This document shows, piece by piece, positions 6,795 to 13,715 of a stretch of 14,082 nt of DNA. The stretch comes from JBDTGE01 sp050742975. Lineage in GTDB: Bacteria > Actinomycetota > Actinomycetes > Mycobacteriales > Jatrophihabitantaceae. Every line of letters starts with the position of its first letter. The first letter of the stretch is position 1. The stretch is from positions 1 to 14,082 of the forward strand of contig JBOGDQ010000130.1 in the NCBI GenBank assembly GCA_050742975.1. Direction: 5' to 3'. The position numbers and the translations under genes were made by a program. The notes beneath the pieces are model-generated. The model saw only the letters and a list, made by a program, of their open reading frames with translations. It was not told the DNA's origin and did not search any database.

Positions 6795-8945
6795 ATGACC
6801 CGCCTCACCGATTTCGTTTTGCGGCACAAGATCGTCGTCGTCGCCTTTTGGCTGCTCGCAGTCGCCGCCGGCGTCGCGACCCTGGGCTCGACGACCAAGC
6901 ACCTCTCGTCGAACTTCGCGCTGCCCGGCCAGCCCGGCTACGTCACCGACGCGAAGATCACCGCGTTGTACCGCAACGGCGGCGACGCCCAACCGACTGT
7001 GCTGACCCTGACCGCACCGGCGGGCACCCGAGTCGACACGGTGGTCGCGCACCGCGCGTTCAGCGCGGCCGCGCACGCCGTGCCCGACGCCCGGGTCGCG
7101 GACGCGGTGAACACCGGCGACCCGCACTTCCTCACCGCGAACGGCCGCACCACCTTCGCGTTGGTGTTCACGCCGGCCCAGCAGGGCTTCGGTGGCGACA
7201 GCAGCACCCCGCGGCTGACCGCCGCCGCTGCGGCCGCGGTGCCGCCGGGGTGGGACGTGGGCGCGACCGGCACCGCCCAGCTGTCCGCGGGCAACGGCTC
7301 GTCCACGGGGACGAGCGTGATGACCGAGACGATGCTCGGCGGCCTCGGCGCGCTCGCGATCCTCGCGTTCGTGTTCGGCAGCCTGCTGGCGTTCCTACCG
7401 CTGCTCATGGCCGCGGTCGCCATCCCCGCGACCTTCCTGCTGGTCGGCGGCCTGGAGCAGGTGACCAGCGTGAGCATGCTCGTCGAGTTTCTCATCGCGC
7501 TGATCGGACTCGGCGTCGCGATCGACTACTCGCTGCTCGTCGTCACCCGTTGGCGGGAGGCGCGCGACAAGGGTGCCACGAACACCGAGGCGGTGCGCGA
7601 GTCGATGCGGCACGCCGGCCACGCGGTGCTGTTCTCCGGGCTGACCGTCGCGATCAGCCTGCTCGCGATGCTCGTCGTGCCGGTGCCGTTCCTGCGCAAC
7701 ATGGCGGTCGCCGGGTTCTTCATCCCGCTGGTGTCGATCGCCGTGGCGATCACCCTGTTGCCGGTCGTGCTCGGCAGCGTCGGGCCGCGCATCGACCGGC
7801 CCCGACTACGGCACGAACGGCACGCCAGCCGCGCCTGGACCGGCTGGGCGCGGTTCGTGCTGCGGCATAAGGCGATCGCCTCAGTGCTCGGCGGCGGCCT
7901 GCTCATCGCCCTGCTCGTGCCGCTCACGCTCATGCGACTGGGCGAGCCGACCTCCCCGGCCCTGGCCCAGCGTGGACCCGCGCACGACGTCCTCGCCACG
8001 CTGAGCACCGGCGGCGTCCCGTCCGGCGTCATCGAGCCGATCGAGGTGCTCACCACCGCGTCTGCGGCGCCGGCCGTCGCGCACCGACTCGGTTCCGTAC
8101 CCGGTGTCTACACCGCGACCGCGCCCAGCGGCTTCCACACCGGCGGCACCGCGATCGTGGATGTGCTGCCCGCGGCCGAACCCAGCTCGCCGGCCGGCAA
8201 CGCGACCATCGCCCGCGTCGAGCAGGTCGCTCACGGGCTGCCCGGCGTGCTCGGTGTCGGCGGGGCCGGACCCACCCAGCACGACTTCATCAGAGCCGTC
8301 TACGGCAGCTTCCCCCTCATGCTGGCGGTGATCGGGCTGTTGACCTTCCTGCTGCTCACCCGCGCGTTCCGCTCGATGGTGCTGGCCGCCAAGGCGGTGC
8401 TGTTCAACCTGTTCTCGGTGGGCGCGGCGTTCGGCGTGCTGGTACTGGTGTGGCAGTACGGGCACGGCAGCCACGCGCTGTGGGGCGTGCCCGCCACCGG
8501 ATCGATCACCGTCTGGGTGCCGATCATGGTCTTCGCGTTCCTGTTCGGGCTGTCCATGGACTACGAGGTGTTCATCCTGACCCGGATGCGCGAGGCCTAC
8601 GACCAGACCGGCTCCACCGACGCCGCCGTCGTCACCGGCATCGGGCGCACCGGCCGGCTGGTCACGAGTGCCGCGCTGATCCTCTTCGGCTCCTTCCTGG
8701 CAATGTCCTCCGCGCCTGGTACTGACGTCAAGGTGCTCGCCACCGGACTCGGCGCCGGCATCCTGCTCGACGCGCTGGTCATCCGGTCGCTGCTGGTGCC
8801 CGCCCTCGTCGGCGTCCTCGGCCGCTGGAACTGGTGGCTACCCGCCTGGCTGGCCCGCCCGCTGCGGGTCGCGCCATCACCGCTGATGCCGCGCCCGGCT
8901 ATCCAAGCGCGCGTCCAGCAGCGCGAACTCGACTCCGTGTCGTAG
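6795..8945 (+). CDS. MMPL/RND-family membrane transporter
   Basis: 716 residues, a usual size for actinobacterial MMPL proteins. Topology is the RND two-fold repeat: TM1 (about 13-30), an exported loop (about 31-177), TM2-6 (about 181-330), TM7 (about 360-380), a second loop, and TM8-12 (about 505-675). The paired Asp-Tyr proton-relay motifs are intact: GLGVAIDYSLLVVTRWREA (D244/Y245) and FGLSMDYEVFILTRMREAY (D589/Y590). Such proteins use the proton gradient to export lipids, lipid conjugates or drugs; the substrate here is unknown. The frame is open far upstream, but ATG 6795 has AGGAGA about 7 bases before it and opens the standard MTRLTDFVLRHKIVVVAFWLL N-terminus. It is divergent from a kinase-regulator pair across a palindrome, suggesting inducible efflux or cell-envelope response. 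Confidence 0.94.
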   Translation: MTRLTDFVLRHKIVVVAFWLLAVAAGVATLGSTTKHLSSNFALPGQPGYVTDAKITALYRNGGDAQPTVLTLTAPAGTRVDTVVAHRAFSAAAHAVPDARVADAVNTGDPHFLTANGRTTFALVFTPAQQGFGGDSSTPRLTAAAAAAVPPGWDVGATGTAQLSAGNGSSTGTSVMTETMLGGLGALAILAFVFGSLLAFLPLLMAAVAIPATFLLVGGLEQVTSVSMLVEFLIALIGLGVAIDYSLLVVTRWREARDKGATNTEAVRESMRHAGHAVLFSGLTVAISLLAMLVVPVPFLRNMAVAGFFIPLVSIAVAITLLPVVLGSVGPRIDRPRLRHERHASRAWTGWARFVLRHKAIASVLGGGLLIALLVPLTLMRLGEPTSPALAQRGPAHDVLATLSTGGVPSGVIEPIEVLTTASAAPAVAHRLGSVPGVYTATAPSGFHTGGTAIVDVLPAAEPSSPAGNATIARVEQVAHGLPGVLGVGGAGPTQHDFIRAVYGSFPLMLAVIGLLTFLLLTRAFRSMVLAAKAVLFNLFSVGAAFGVLVLVWQYGHGSHALWGVPATGSITVWVPIMVFAFLFGLSMDYEVFILTRMREAYDQTGSTDAAVVTGIGRTGRLVTSAALILFGSFLAMSSAPGTDVKVLATGLGAGILLDALVIRSLLVPALVGVLGRWNWWLPAWLARPLRVAPSPLMPRPAIQARVQQRELDSVS

Positions 8946-9024
8946 CGCAGCAGCATGCCAGCTATCGAGAACCGTCGCGCGTACGCAGGCGACAGCACGA
9001 ACAACCGATGAGGAGCGCAGCCAC

Positions 9025-9483
9025 ATGACCCAGCTGTCAACACCACCGACGGGCGGCCCGGAGGCACGACGATCGCCAAACGACCGCTTGCCTATATGGA
9101 TCACCGCCATCGTCCTCACCGGTGCCGCGCTCACCGCCACCGGCGCCCTGCTCGCGATCTTCTCCAGCAGCGAGCATCTCAACCTCGCCGGCCAGAACTA
9201 CGCCGACTACTTCATCACCCGTAACCTCGCCGTCGCTGCATTGTTGGCGCTGATGGTCCTGCTACGAGCACGACGCGGGCTGACTGCGCTGATGGCGCTC
9301 ACCGCACTCGTCCAGACAATGGACGCCGCGACCGCCATCACCAGCGGACGGAGCGGACTCGTCCCAATCGACCTGATCTTCGCCTCCGCCTTCGCGTTCG
9401 CCGCCAATCGCCTATCCGACCAGCCGCTATGGCGCAGCAACTGCTGGAATGAGACCACCCCAAGCACCCGAAGGCAGAACTGA
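9025..9483 (+). CDS. Small integral membrane protein, four predicted spans
   Basis: 152 residues, no family recognised with confidence. A polar, Pro-rich N-terminus of about 22 residues precedes four hydrophobic segments at about 24-46, 66-81, 85-106 and 112-128, then a short polar tail. The loop between spans 1 and 2 reads SSSEHLNLAGQNYADYFITRN. This layout recurs in small actinobacterial membrane proteins of unknown function. GAGGAG lies about 10 bases before the ATG, a good ribosome site. The gene starts 79 bases after the MMPL stop on the same strand with no evident terminator between them, so it is probably in the same transcript and may assist the exporter or report on the same stress. 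That link is inferred. Confidence 0.75.
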   Translation: MTQLSTPPTGGPEARRSPNDRLPIWITAIVLTGAALTATGALLAIFSSSEHLNLAGQNYADYFITRNLAVAALLALMVLLRARRGLTALMALTALVQTMDAATAITSGRSGLVPIDLIFASAFAFAANRLSDQPLWRSNCWNETTPSTRRQN

Positions 9484-9571
9484 TCCACGCGGAAGTCAAG
9501 CACCAGATACACACGGCGGGCTTGCTGGTCGACATTTGATTGTCGCGTAGCGGATCCCGTTATACGGGCCG

Positions 9572-9958
9572 GTGGACGACCGGCGACGACGACCGTGCCC
9601 ATCATCGATCGTGCCGCGCCTGTTGGACACAGCCAAACTGCTTGAACCGGCAGTGCGGGCCGTCGTGGACACGCACCTCGATTACGGCCCGCCCGTTCTC
9701 ATTGAAGGCGACTTCGTGCTGCCCTGCCGGGTACGCGACGCTTGCGTTCGGGTGCTCGTGCTGGACGAGCCCGACCGAAGTCAGCTGGAAGCGAACTTCG
9801 CCCGACGCGAGCCCGGTGCCGGGCCGCAGACGCAGCGGGCCACCGTGGCCTGGATCTTCGGCCAGTGGCTGAGCGCCGAAGCGGCAAGCAACGATGTGCC
9901 GGTGATCTCCGCTCGCCCGTGGGACACCGCGCTCGCCCGAGTAGTCGTTGCCGGGTAA
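9572..9958 (+). pseudogene. Truncated P-loop kinase-like protein, N-terminus missing
   Basis: The translation from about 9612 (RLLDTAKLLEPAVRAVVDTHLDYGPPVLIEGDFVLP, then VRVLVLDEPDRSQLEANFARR and VPVISARPWDTALARVVVAG) resembles the C-terminal part of zeta-toxin or 2-phosphoglycerate-kinase-like P-loop proteins. In them the matching 'EGDFVLP' strand follows a nucleotide-binding domain of roughly 80 residues. Here no GxxGxGKS/T P-loop is found in any frame between the upstream gene end (9483) and 9612, and an in-frame TAG sits at 9548-9550. GTG 9572 is the only start and has no ribosome site. The fragment thus lacks the catalytic N-terminus and is probably decayed. The family name is a judgement from motif pattern, and a short standalone protein cannot be excluded. 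Confidence 0.55.
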
Positions 9959-10265
9959 CCGAGGCGCGCACGACCTGGAGAACGCTCGCCGACGACTGCA
10001 CTGGACGTCCGTAGTCGGCAACCTGCACCGCGCCGGCCGGGACGAGATCGCGACCCTCGGCTGACCGCCGCGTAGCCAGATGCAGCGTGGAAGTGCACGT
10101 AGCGTCGACCGCGAGCCGGCCACCATGATCAGCGCCTGGCCCAGACGCGCCGCCAGCCAGCTCGAAGTCCGTCTCAACTATCGCCTCTCGCAGGGCGGCC
10201 TGTGTGACCGACTTCGTCGTCACAACACACTGCGGGGTGCGCGCTGGTTCTGATCGTCGCGGTGT
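9959..10265. other. Non-coding gap with no recognised feature
   Basis: 307 bases between the kinase remnant and the candidate lipoprotein promoter. All frames give Arg/Ala/Pro-rich or broken translations with no recognisable domain. No repeat, tRNA or strong hairpin was seen. It may be further decayed coding sequence belonging to the remnant. Confidence 0.4.
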
Positions 10266-10291
10266 GAACCGACCGCGGCGGGGTTACGTAC
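10266..10291 (+). promoter_or_regulatory. Possible ECF-type promoter of the lipoprotein operon
   Basis: GAACC (10266-10270) and CGTAC (10287-10291) are separated by 16 bases, close to the GGAAC/CGTC pattern used by many ECF sigma factors. A start about 8 bases further on would leave a leader of about 45 bases. CGTAC also forms a small inverted repeat with GTACG at 10298-10302. Short boxes like these occur by chance in GC-rich DNA. Confidence 0.28.
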
Positions 10292-10344
10292 TTCTGGGTA
10301 CGCACGTCCCGACGCCCGGGACGATCGCAGTCCCGGAGGACCGG

Positions 10345-11118
10345 ATGCCGCAGCCCCGCTCGATGGTCCGTTTCGGCTTGGTGGCCCTTGGCCTGGGGAC
10401 GGTGATGCTCGCCGGCTGCTCGTCCGGCTCCAGTTCGCACCTGCCGTCCTCCACTGCGCCGCCATCGACCTCCTCGACCGCGGCACCGGGCACGTTCGCG
10501 CCATCACCGGCACCGGTCGCGCTGCGCATCGAGAGGACCGCGCTCGGCGAGCTGCTCGCCGACCCGCGCGGGCGCACGCTCTACACCTTCAAGCTCGACA
10601 AACCTCAGTCCGGGACGAGCGCGTGCACCGGCGCGTGTGCGACGACCTGGCCGCCGTTCACGCTCGGGGCAGGCGCGCACGCGAGCGCGCCGGCGGGTTC
10701 GCCCGGGAAGCTGGGTACGGTCCTGCGGACCGGCGGCACCGAGCAGGTGAGCTTCGACGGGCATCGGCTGTATCGGTTCTCGGGAGACACCGCGCCCGGC
10801 CAGACGCACGGCCAGGACGTCAACCGCGTCTGGTTCGTCGTGCGGGTCGGTGGCGCGCCGGACCGGCCCGTCGCGCCACCGAGCACGATGTCCGCGCCAC
10901 CAAGCATGATGTCCGCGTCACCGATGCATCCCGCGCCACCGATGCATCCCGCGCCGTTGCACTCCACCGCCCCGACGCGGACGCCGACCACGCACCCGCC
11001 GACCACGCACCCGCCGGCGCCGTCCAGCTCGCCGGCGAACTGCATCCCCCAGAACGGTGGCGGGGACGGCGACGGCGACAACAGTGGCGGACCCAGCGAT
11101 GGCGACGGCTGCACCTGA
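10345..11118 (+). CDS. Secreted-repeat lipoprotein (COG4315 / Lipoprotein_15 type)
   Basis: 257 residues. A lipoprotein signal peptide (VRFGLVALGLGTVMLAGC) has its lipobox LAG-C with the modified Cys at 25, then a Ser/Thr/Pro linker. The two repeats of the COG4315 fold follow: LGELLADPRGRTLYTFKLD with SACTGACATTWPPF, and GTVLRTGGTEQVSFDGHRLYRFSGDTAPGQTHGQ with VWFVV. After that comes a Pro/Met/His/Thr-rich stretch with internal repeats (MHPAPPMHPAP; TTHPPTTHPPAP) and an Asp/Gly-rich tail flanked by cysteines. It should be anchored outside the membrane; the biochemical role of the family is unknown. GGAGGA ends 4 bases before ATG 10345. The frame is open upstream to 10204, but the signal peptide fixes the start near 10345 (ATG 10363 is also possible). 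It overlaps the next gene by 20 bases. Confidence 0.85.
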   Translation: MPQPRSMVRFGLVALGLGTVMLAGCSSGSSSHLPSSTAPPSTSSTAAPGTFAPSPAPVALRIERTALGELLADPRGRTLYTFKLDKPQSGTSACTGACATTWPPFTLGAGAHASAPAGSPGKLGTVLRTGGTEQVSFDGHRLYRFSGDTAPGQTHGQDVNRVWFVVRVGGAPDRPVAPPSTMSAPPSMMSASPMHPAPPMHPAPLHSTAPTRTPTTHPPTTHPPAPSSSPANCIPQNGGGDGDGDNSGGPSDGDGCT

Positions 11119-11713
11119 GCGGGCCGGCCTGCTCGTCGCCGCGGCCGCGCTGGTGACGCTCGCCGCGTGCGGCAGCGGGACGGCCGGCCCGTCGCGCTCG
11201 ACGAGCACCGGACGAGCCGCAGCACCGGCAGGCTTCGGCTGGTTCGCGGCCGGACCGGCACCGGCCGACTGGCGGACGATCACCCTTCCCGACGGGGCGG
11301 CGAGGCTCTCCTACCCGCCCAGCGCCCGCTCGACCGCCGGCGACCCGGGCACCGTGACCGCCGCGACCGGCAGCGCCGACAACCCGCTGATCTACCTCAA
11401 TGCCACCCCGCGGCAGGGCGCCGAGACGCCGGCGAACTGGTCCCGGTTCCGCGTCGCCCACCTCGCCGACGACGACGCGGACTCGGTCGCGCTGGAGGCG
11501 ACTGCCACCGGGCTGGCGTTCCGCGGCGGCACCGGCTCGTGCGTGATCGACCACTACCGCAGCAGGGTCGGTGGGCACGCCTACCGTGAGATCGCCTGCC
11601 TCGTGACAGGTAGACACAGCGCGAGCGTGCTCATCGCAGCCACGCCGACCGCCGCCTGGTCGCGCGAGGCCACCGTTATCGAGCGCGCCGTCGACGCCTA
11701 CCGCGTCCGGTAA
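11099..11713 (+). CDS. Lipoprotein of unknown function
   Basis: 204 residues. The signal peptide ERAGLLVAAAALVTLAAC has lipobox LAA-C with the modified Cys at 24, followed by a Gly/Ser/Thr linker. The exported domain of about 160 residues has motifs such as DWRTITLPDGAARLSYPPSA, LIYLNATPRQGAETPANWSRFR and GTGSCVIDHYRSRVGGHAYREIACLVTG, the last with two cysteines likely to form a disulfide. I do not recognise a named family; the pattern resembles small actinobacterial envelope lipoproteins. GTG 11057 is an alternative in-frame start, but ATG 11099 gives a normal-length signal peptide. The first 20 bases lie inside the preceding gene, so translation is probably coupled and the two lipoproteins likely act together. 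Confidence 0.78.
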   Translation: MATAAPERAGLLVAAAALVTLAACGSGTAGPSRSTSTGRAAAPAGFGWFAAGPAPADWRTITLPDGAARLSYPPSARSTAGDPGTVTAATGSADNPLIYLNATPRQGAETPANWSRFRVAHLADDDADSVALEATATGLAFRGGTGSCVIDHYRSRVGGHAYREIACLVTGRHSASVLIAATPTAAWSREATVIERAVDAYRVR

Positions 11714-11742
11714 CGCCATCGCCCGGCTGCCACCGACGGCGT
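11713..11742 (+). terminator. Hairpin at the end of the lipoprotein operon
   Basis: ACGCCATCG (11713-11721) and CGACGGCGT (11734-11742) pair at 8 of 9 positions around a 12-base loop, beginning at the last base of the stop codon. No U tract follows. Position supports a terminator; the structure alone is modest. Confidence 0.4.
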
Positions 11743-11897
11743 GATACCTGGTGGAGCTGGGCTTCGGCGCGTCCGCGCAAGCAACGAACCGAGCCGATCA
11801 GGCACTTGGCGACACTCTCACCGGAACCTTCCCTGGGGACCAACGGGCCAGCAGACCCGTGGTAACCAGTCGAGCCGGCGTGCTCCCGATCCCGCGA

Positions 11898-12016
11898 GCG
11901 GATCGGCCATCGGGCAGTCGCCCGGTGATGGGGCGCCTTGTGGCACGACCTTGATCGCGTTGCCACCTGCGGGCTTGCCTGCCCTCTCGGCTGCCGTCGA
12001 GGTTCGTCGTACGGCA
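11898..12016. repeat. Dispersed modular intergenic repeat, locus C
   Basis: This fills the second part of the 309-base gap between the convergent lipoprotein and MarR genes. It opens with GCGGATCGG, shared in part with 13430. Module 2 follows at 11908-11935, matching 3167-3194 at 26 of 28 positions. A stretch of about 15 bases absent from locus B precedes TTGATC at 11951. It closes with CCGTCGAGGTT (11994-12004) and ACGGCA, as in locus B. The distance from TTGATC to CCGTCGAGG is 43 bases here and 44 in B. The first part of the gap (11743-11897) shows nothing recognisable. Confidence 0.55.
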
Positions 12017-12022
12017 CGGCCG

Positions 12023-12511
12023 CTAGCTGTTGTCGTCGTGGCCGGGTGAGGCCAGGTATGCGGCGAGGGTGCGGGTGCGGTTGTCGGTGAGCACAGCGCG
12101 CAGCACTGTGTCGGCGGCGGCGAGGTCGGTAGGGCGGACGCGGCGGGACAATTCCCGGTTGAGGCGGTCGATCACGCTGGCCACCGCCACGGCGTAGTCC
12201 TTGCCCTCGGGGGTGAGGCTCACGTTGACCTGCCGTGCGTCGTCGGGGTCTCGTGCCGTGCCCGCGAAGCCGCGCCGCTCCAGACCGCCGGCCACCTTCC
12301 GGGCGGCCTGGCGAGTCACGCCGAGGGCATCGCCGAGCCGGCCTATCGACACCTGACCACGGCTCAGCAGCCGTAGCACCAGAGCGTCGCTGCGACGGTA
12401 GTCCGGATAGCCCATCGCGCGCAGTCCTTCTGCCATCTGGACCAACCAGCTCTGCCGGGCCAGCGCGAGCAGGTCGCCGAATCGGTATGCGGGAATTGAC
12501 CGGGGCGCCAT
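12023..12511 (-). CDS. MarR-family transcriptional regulator
   Basis: 162 residues, typical MarR length. N-terminal helices lead into a winged helix-turn-helix: DALVLRLLSRGQVSIGRLGDALG, then the recognition helix VTRQAARKVAGGLERRGF (about 65-82). The wing has the conserved acidic-Arg signature RDPDDARQVNVSLTPEGK (about 87-104), followed by C-terminal dimerisation helices. Such proteins usually repress their own and a divergent gene and are released by small phenolic or drug-like ligands. The frame is open upstream to 12715, but ATG 12511 is where homology-like sequence begins and where the intergenic operator leaves room for a promoter. The divergent partner is the DUF998 membrane protein, 63 bases away, with a palindrome between them. 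Confidence 0.9.
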   Translation of the reverse strand: MAPRSIPAYRFGDLLALARQSWLVQMAEGLRAMGYPDYRRSDALVLRLLSRGQVSIGRLGDALGVTRQAARKVAGGLERRGFAGTARDPDDARQVNVSLTPEGKDYAVAVASVIDRLNRELSRRVRPTDLAAADTVLRAVLTDNRTRTLAAYLASPGHDDNS

Positions 12512-12529
12512 GTCAGCGCATGCTACAAC

Positions 12530-12548
12530 TATGCAACCAAGTTGCGTA
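12530..12548. promoter_or_regulatory. Probable MarR operator in the divergent gap
   Basis: TATGCAAC (12530-12537) and GTTGCGTA (12541-12548) form an 8-3-8 inverted repeat with one mismatch, the size and symmetry expected of a MarR dimer site. It lies in the 63-base gap between marR-like and DUF998 starts, so one bound dimer could block both promoters. No clean -35/-10 pairs are visible on either strand. Confidence 0.6.
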
Positions 12549-12574
12549 TTACCATCCGGTGCGGACAGTGAGCC

Positions 12575-13177
12575 ATGAGTGCTGAAGCCTGGGCAGGCAT
12601 AGAGCTTGGCGCGACCGCCTGCGCGCTGGCCGCGATGATCGCCCTTCACTCGCTGCCAACCGGCTTGTCGCCGGTTCGCACCCCGGTCAGCCAGTACGGG
12701 ATCACCCGATACCACCAGGGCTATCGGGTGCTGACCGTTGCGCTCGGGGTGGCCGGGCTAGCCGCCGCGGCGGCCGTCGCCACCGCCTACCCGCCACAGA
12801 AGCGTTCCACGATCGTGGCTCTGCTCGTCGTGTTCGGGCTGTGCCGGCTGGCCATCTCCTGGTGGCCGATGGACACGCCCGGGCAGCCACGATCAAGCCA
12901 TGGGACCGTGCACCTCGCACTCGCCGTCGGGGCATTCCTCACCGTCACCGTCGCTGCTGACAAAATGCAGCAGGCGGTGGCACGGCCCACGCAGGTGTTC
13001 GGCGCGGGCTATGCCACCGCGCTCGACGCCGCGTTCTGGCTTCTCGTGATCGGGCTCGTTGGCCTGTTCATCACCCGGCGGCTCGACGCACGGCACCGCT
13101 ACTTCGGCGCGGCCGAGCGACTGATCTACATGGGCATCTACCTGCTGCTGATCGCAACCGGCGTCAGCCTCCTCTAA
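12575..13177 (+). CDS. DUF998 family membrane protein
   Basis: 200 residues with about six hydrophobic segments (near 6-26, 51-71, 79-96, 111-128, 150-167 and 181-199). Conserved-looking loop motifs are LSPVRTPVSQYGITRYHQGYR after the first span and SWWPMDTPG..SSHGTVHLALA in the third-to-fourth loop. These match the DUF998 family of actinobacterial membrane proteins, whose function is not established. The ATG at 12575 fits the first span, but no strong ribosome site precedes it. Being divergent from a MarR regulator and sharing one operator suggests induction by a small-molecule ligand, perhaps for envelope protection or export. That is inference. Confidence 0.8.
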   Translation: MSAEAWAGIELGATACALAAMIALHSLPTGLSPVRTPVSQYGITRYHQGYRVLTVALGVAGLAAAAAVATAYPPQKRSTIVALLVVFGLCRLAISWWPMDTPGQPRSSHGTVHLALAVGAFLTVTVAADKMQQAVARPTQVFGAGYATALDAAFWLLVIGLVGLFITRRLDARHRYFGAAERLIYMGIYLLLIATGVSLL

Positions 13178-13429
13178 CCAGTCCGACTCACGCTGGACCA
13201 CTCGTACGCGACTCCGAAACAATCGAACCGGTAGGCCCGGACGCCACTGCTCAGCAACTGCCCAGCCCCAGCTGTGGTTCGAGTAAGCCGGTCAGGGTGT
13301 CGCGATGGTGGGCCTTACTTACCCTCATACGAACAGCGTTCGGGTTCACGGACCGGTGATCACCCTGTCTGGCTCGAACAGCGGTACCAGCTGACGACCA
13401 GCGGCAGCGTCGTGCCTTCGCGCCCGCCG

Positions 13430-13499
13430 GCGGATCCCGTGCGGGCAGCCGCCCGGTCATGGGAGGTTACAGAACGATCGTGCTCATCCCGCCGTTCGC
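13430..13499. repeat. Dispersed modular intergenic repeat, locus D (diverged)
   Basis: This lies in the 538-base gap between the DUF998 gene and the right-edge gene. GCGGATCCCGTGCGGGCAG then CCGCCCGGTCATGGG (ending 13463) resembles locus C from 11898. After about 20 unrelated bases, TCATCCCGCCGTTCGC (13484-13499) matches locus B 3199-3214 at 15 of 16 positions. Apart from this and the tandem repeats at 13598, the gap shows no convincing ORF. Confidence 0.45.
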
Positions 13500-13597
13500 G
13501 CCCCTGGCCGACCCTTCCGGCGTCCAGGGCGGTTCCGCGTACGGGCGACCGTCTGAGTCGATGCTGGCTGATGGGATTGCCGGGGTTGCATGTCGCG

Positions 13598-13644
13598 GTC
13601 CTGCTGTCTCGCAGGTCCTGCTGTCTCGCAGGTCCTGCTATACA
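13598..13644 (+). repeat. Tandem palindromic iterons overlapping a candidate promoter
   Basis: A 17-base unit GTCCTGCTGTCTCGCAG occurs twice exactly (13598-13614 and 13615-13631), and a third copy begins at 13632 (GTCCTGCT). Each unit is an inverted repeat, CCTGC-tgtctc-GCAGG. The third left arm runs into TGCTATACA, an extended -10-like element (TATACA at 13639-13644), about 70 bases before the ATG at 13716. This layout suits a repressor-operator array controlling the downstream gene. The repeats are certain; the promoter call is tentative. Confidence 0.55.
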
Positions 13645-13715
13645 GCACAGGGCAGTTCGGAAGAGCGGACGCAGATCGCGATGACACTGAAGATGACATT
13701 GAAGGAGTGACGTTC

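Noticed and set aside
9556..9568. CCCGT-tat-ACGGG inverted repeat as a terminator of the MMPL transcript
   Set aside because: The arms are only 5 bases with a 3-base loop, 75 bases after the last stop and inside repeat-like sequence. Too weak to call.
9699..10223. Minus-strand frames opposite the kinase remnant
   Set aside because: Arg/Ser-rich composition, and they are antisense to a frame with recognisable protein motifs.
12512..12715. N-terminal extension of the MarR frame to 12715
   Set aside because: It would overlap the DUF998 gene and the operator, and the extra residues do not resemble MarR proteins.
13459..13710. Plus-strand ORF starting MGGYRTIVLIPPFAPLADP
   Set aside because: It runs through repeat locus D and the tandem iterons and has no ribosome site or recognisable domain.
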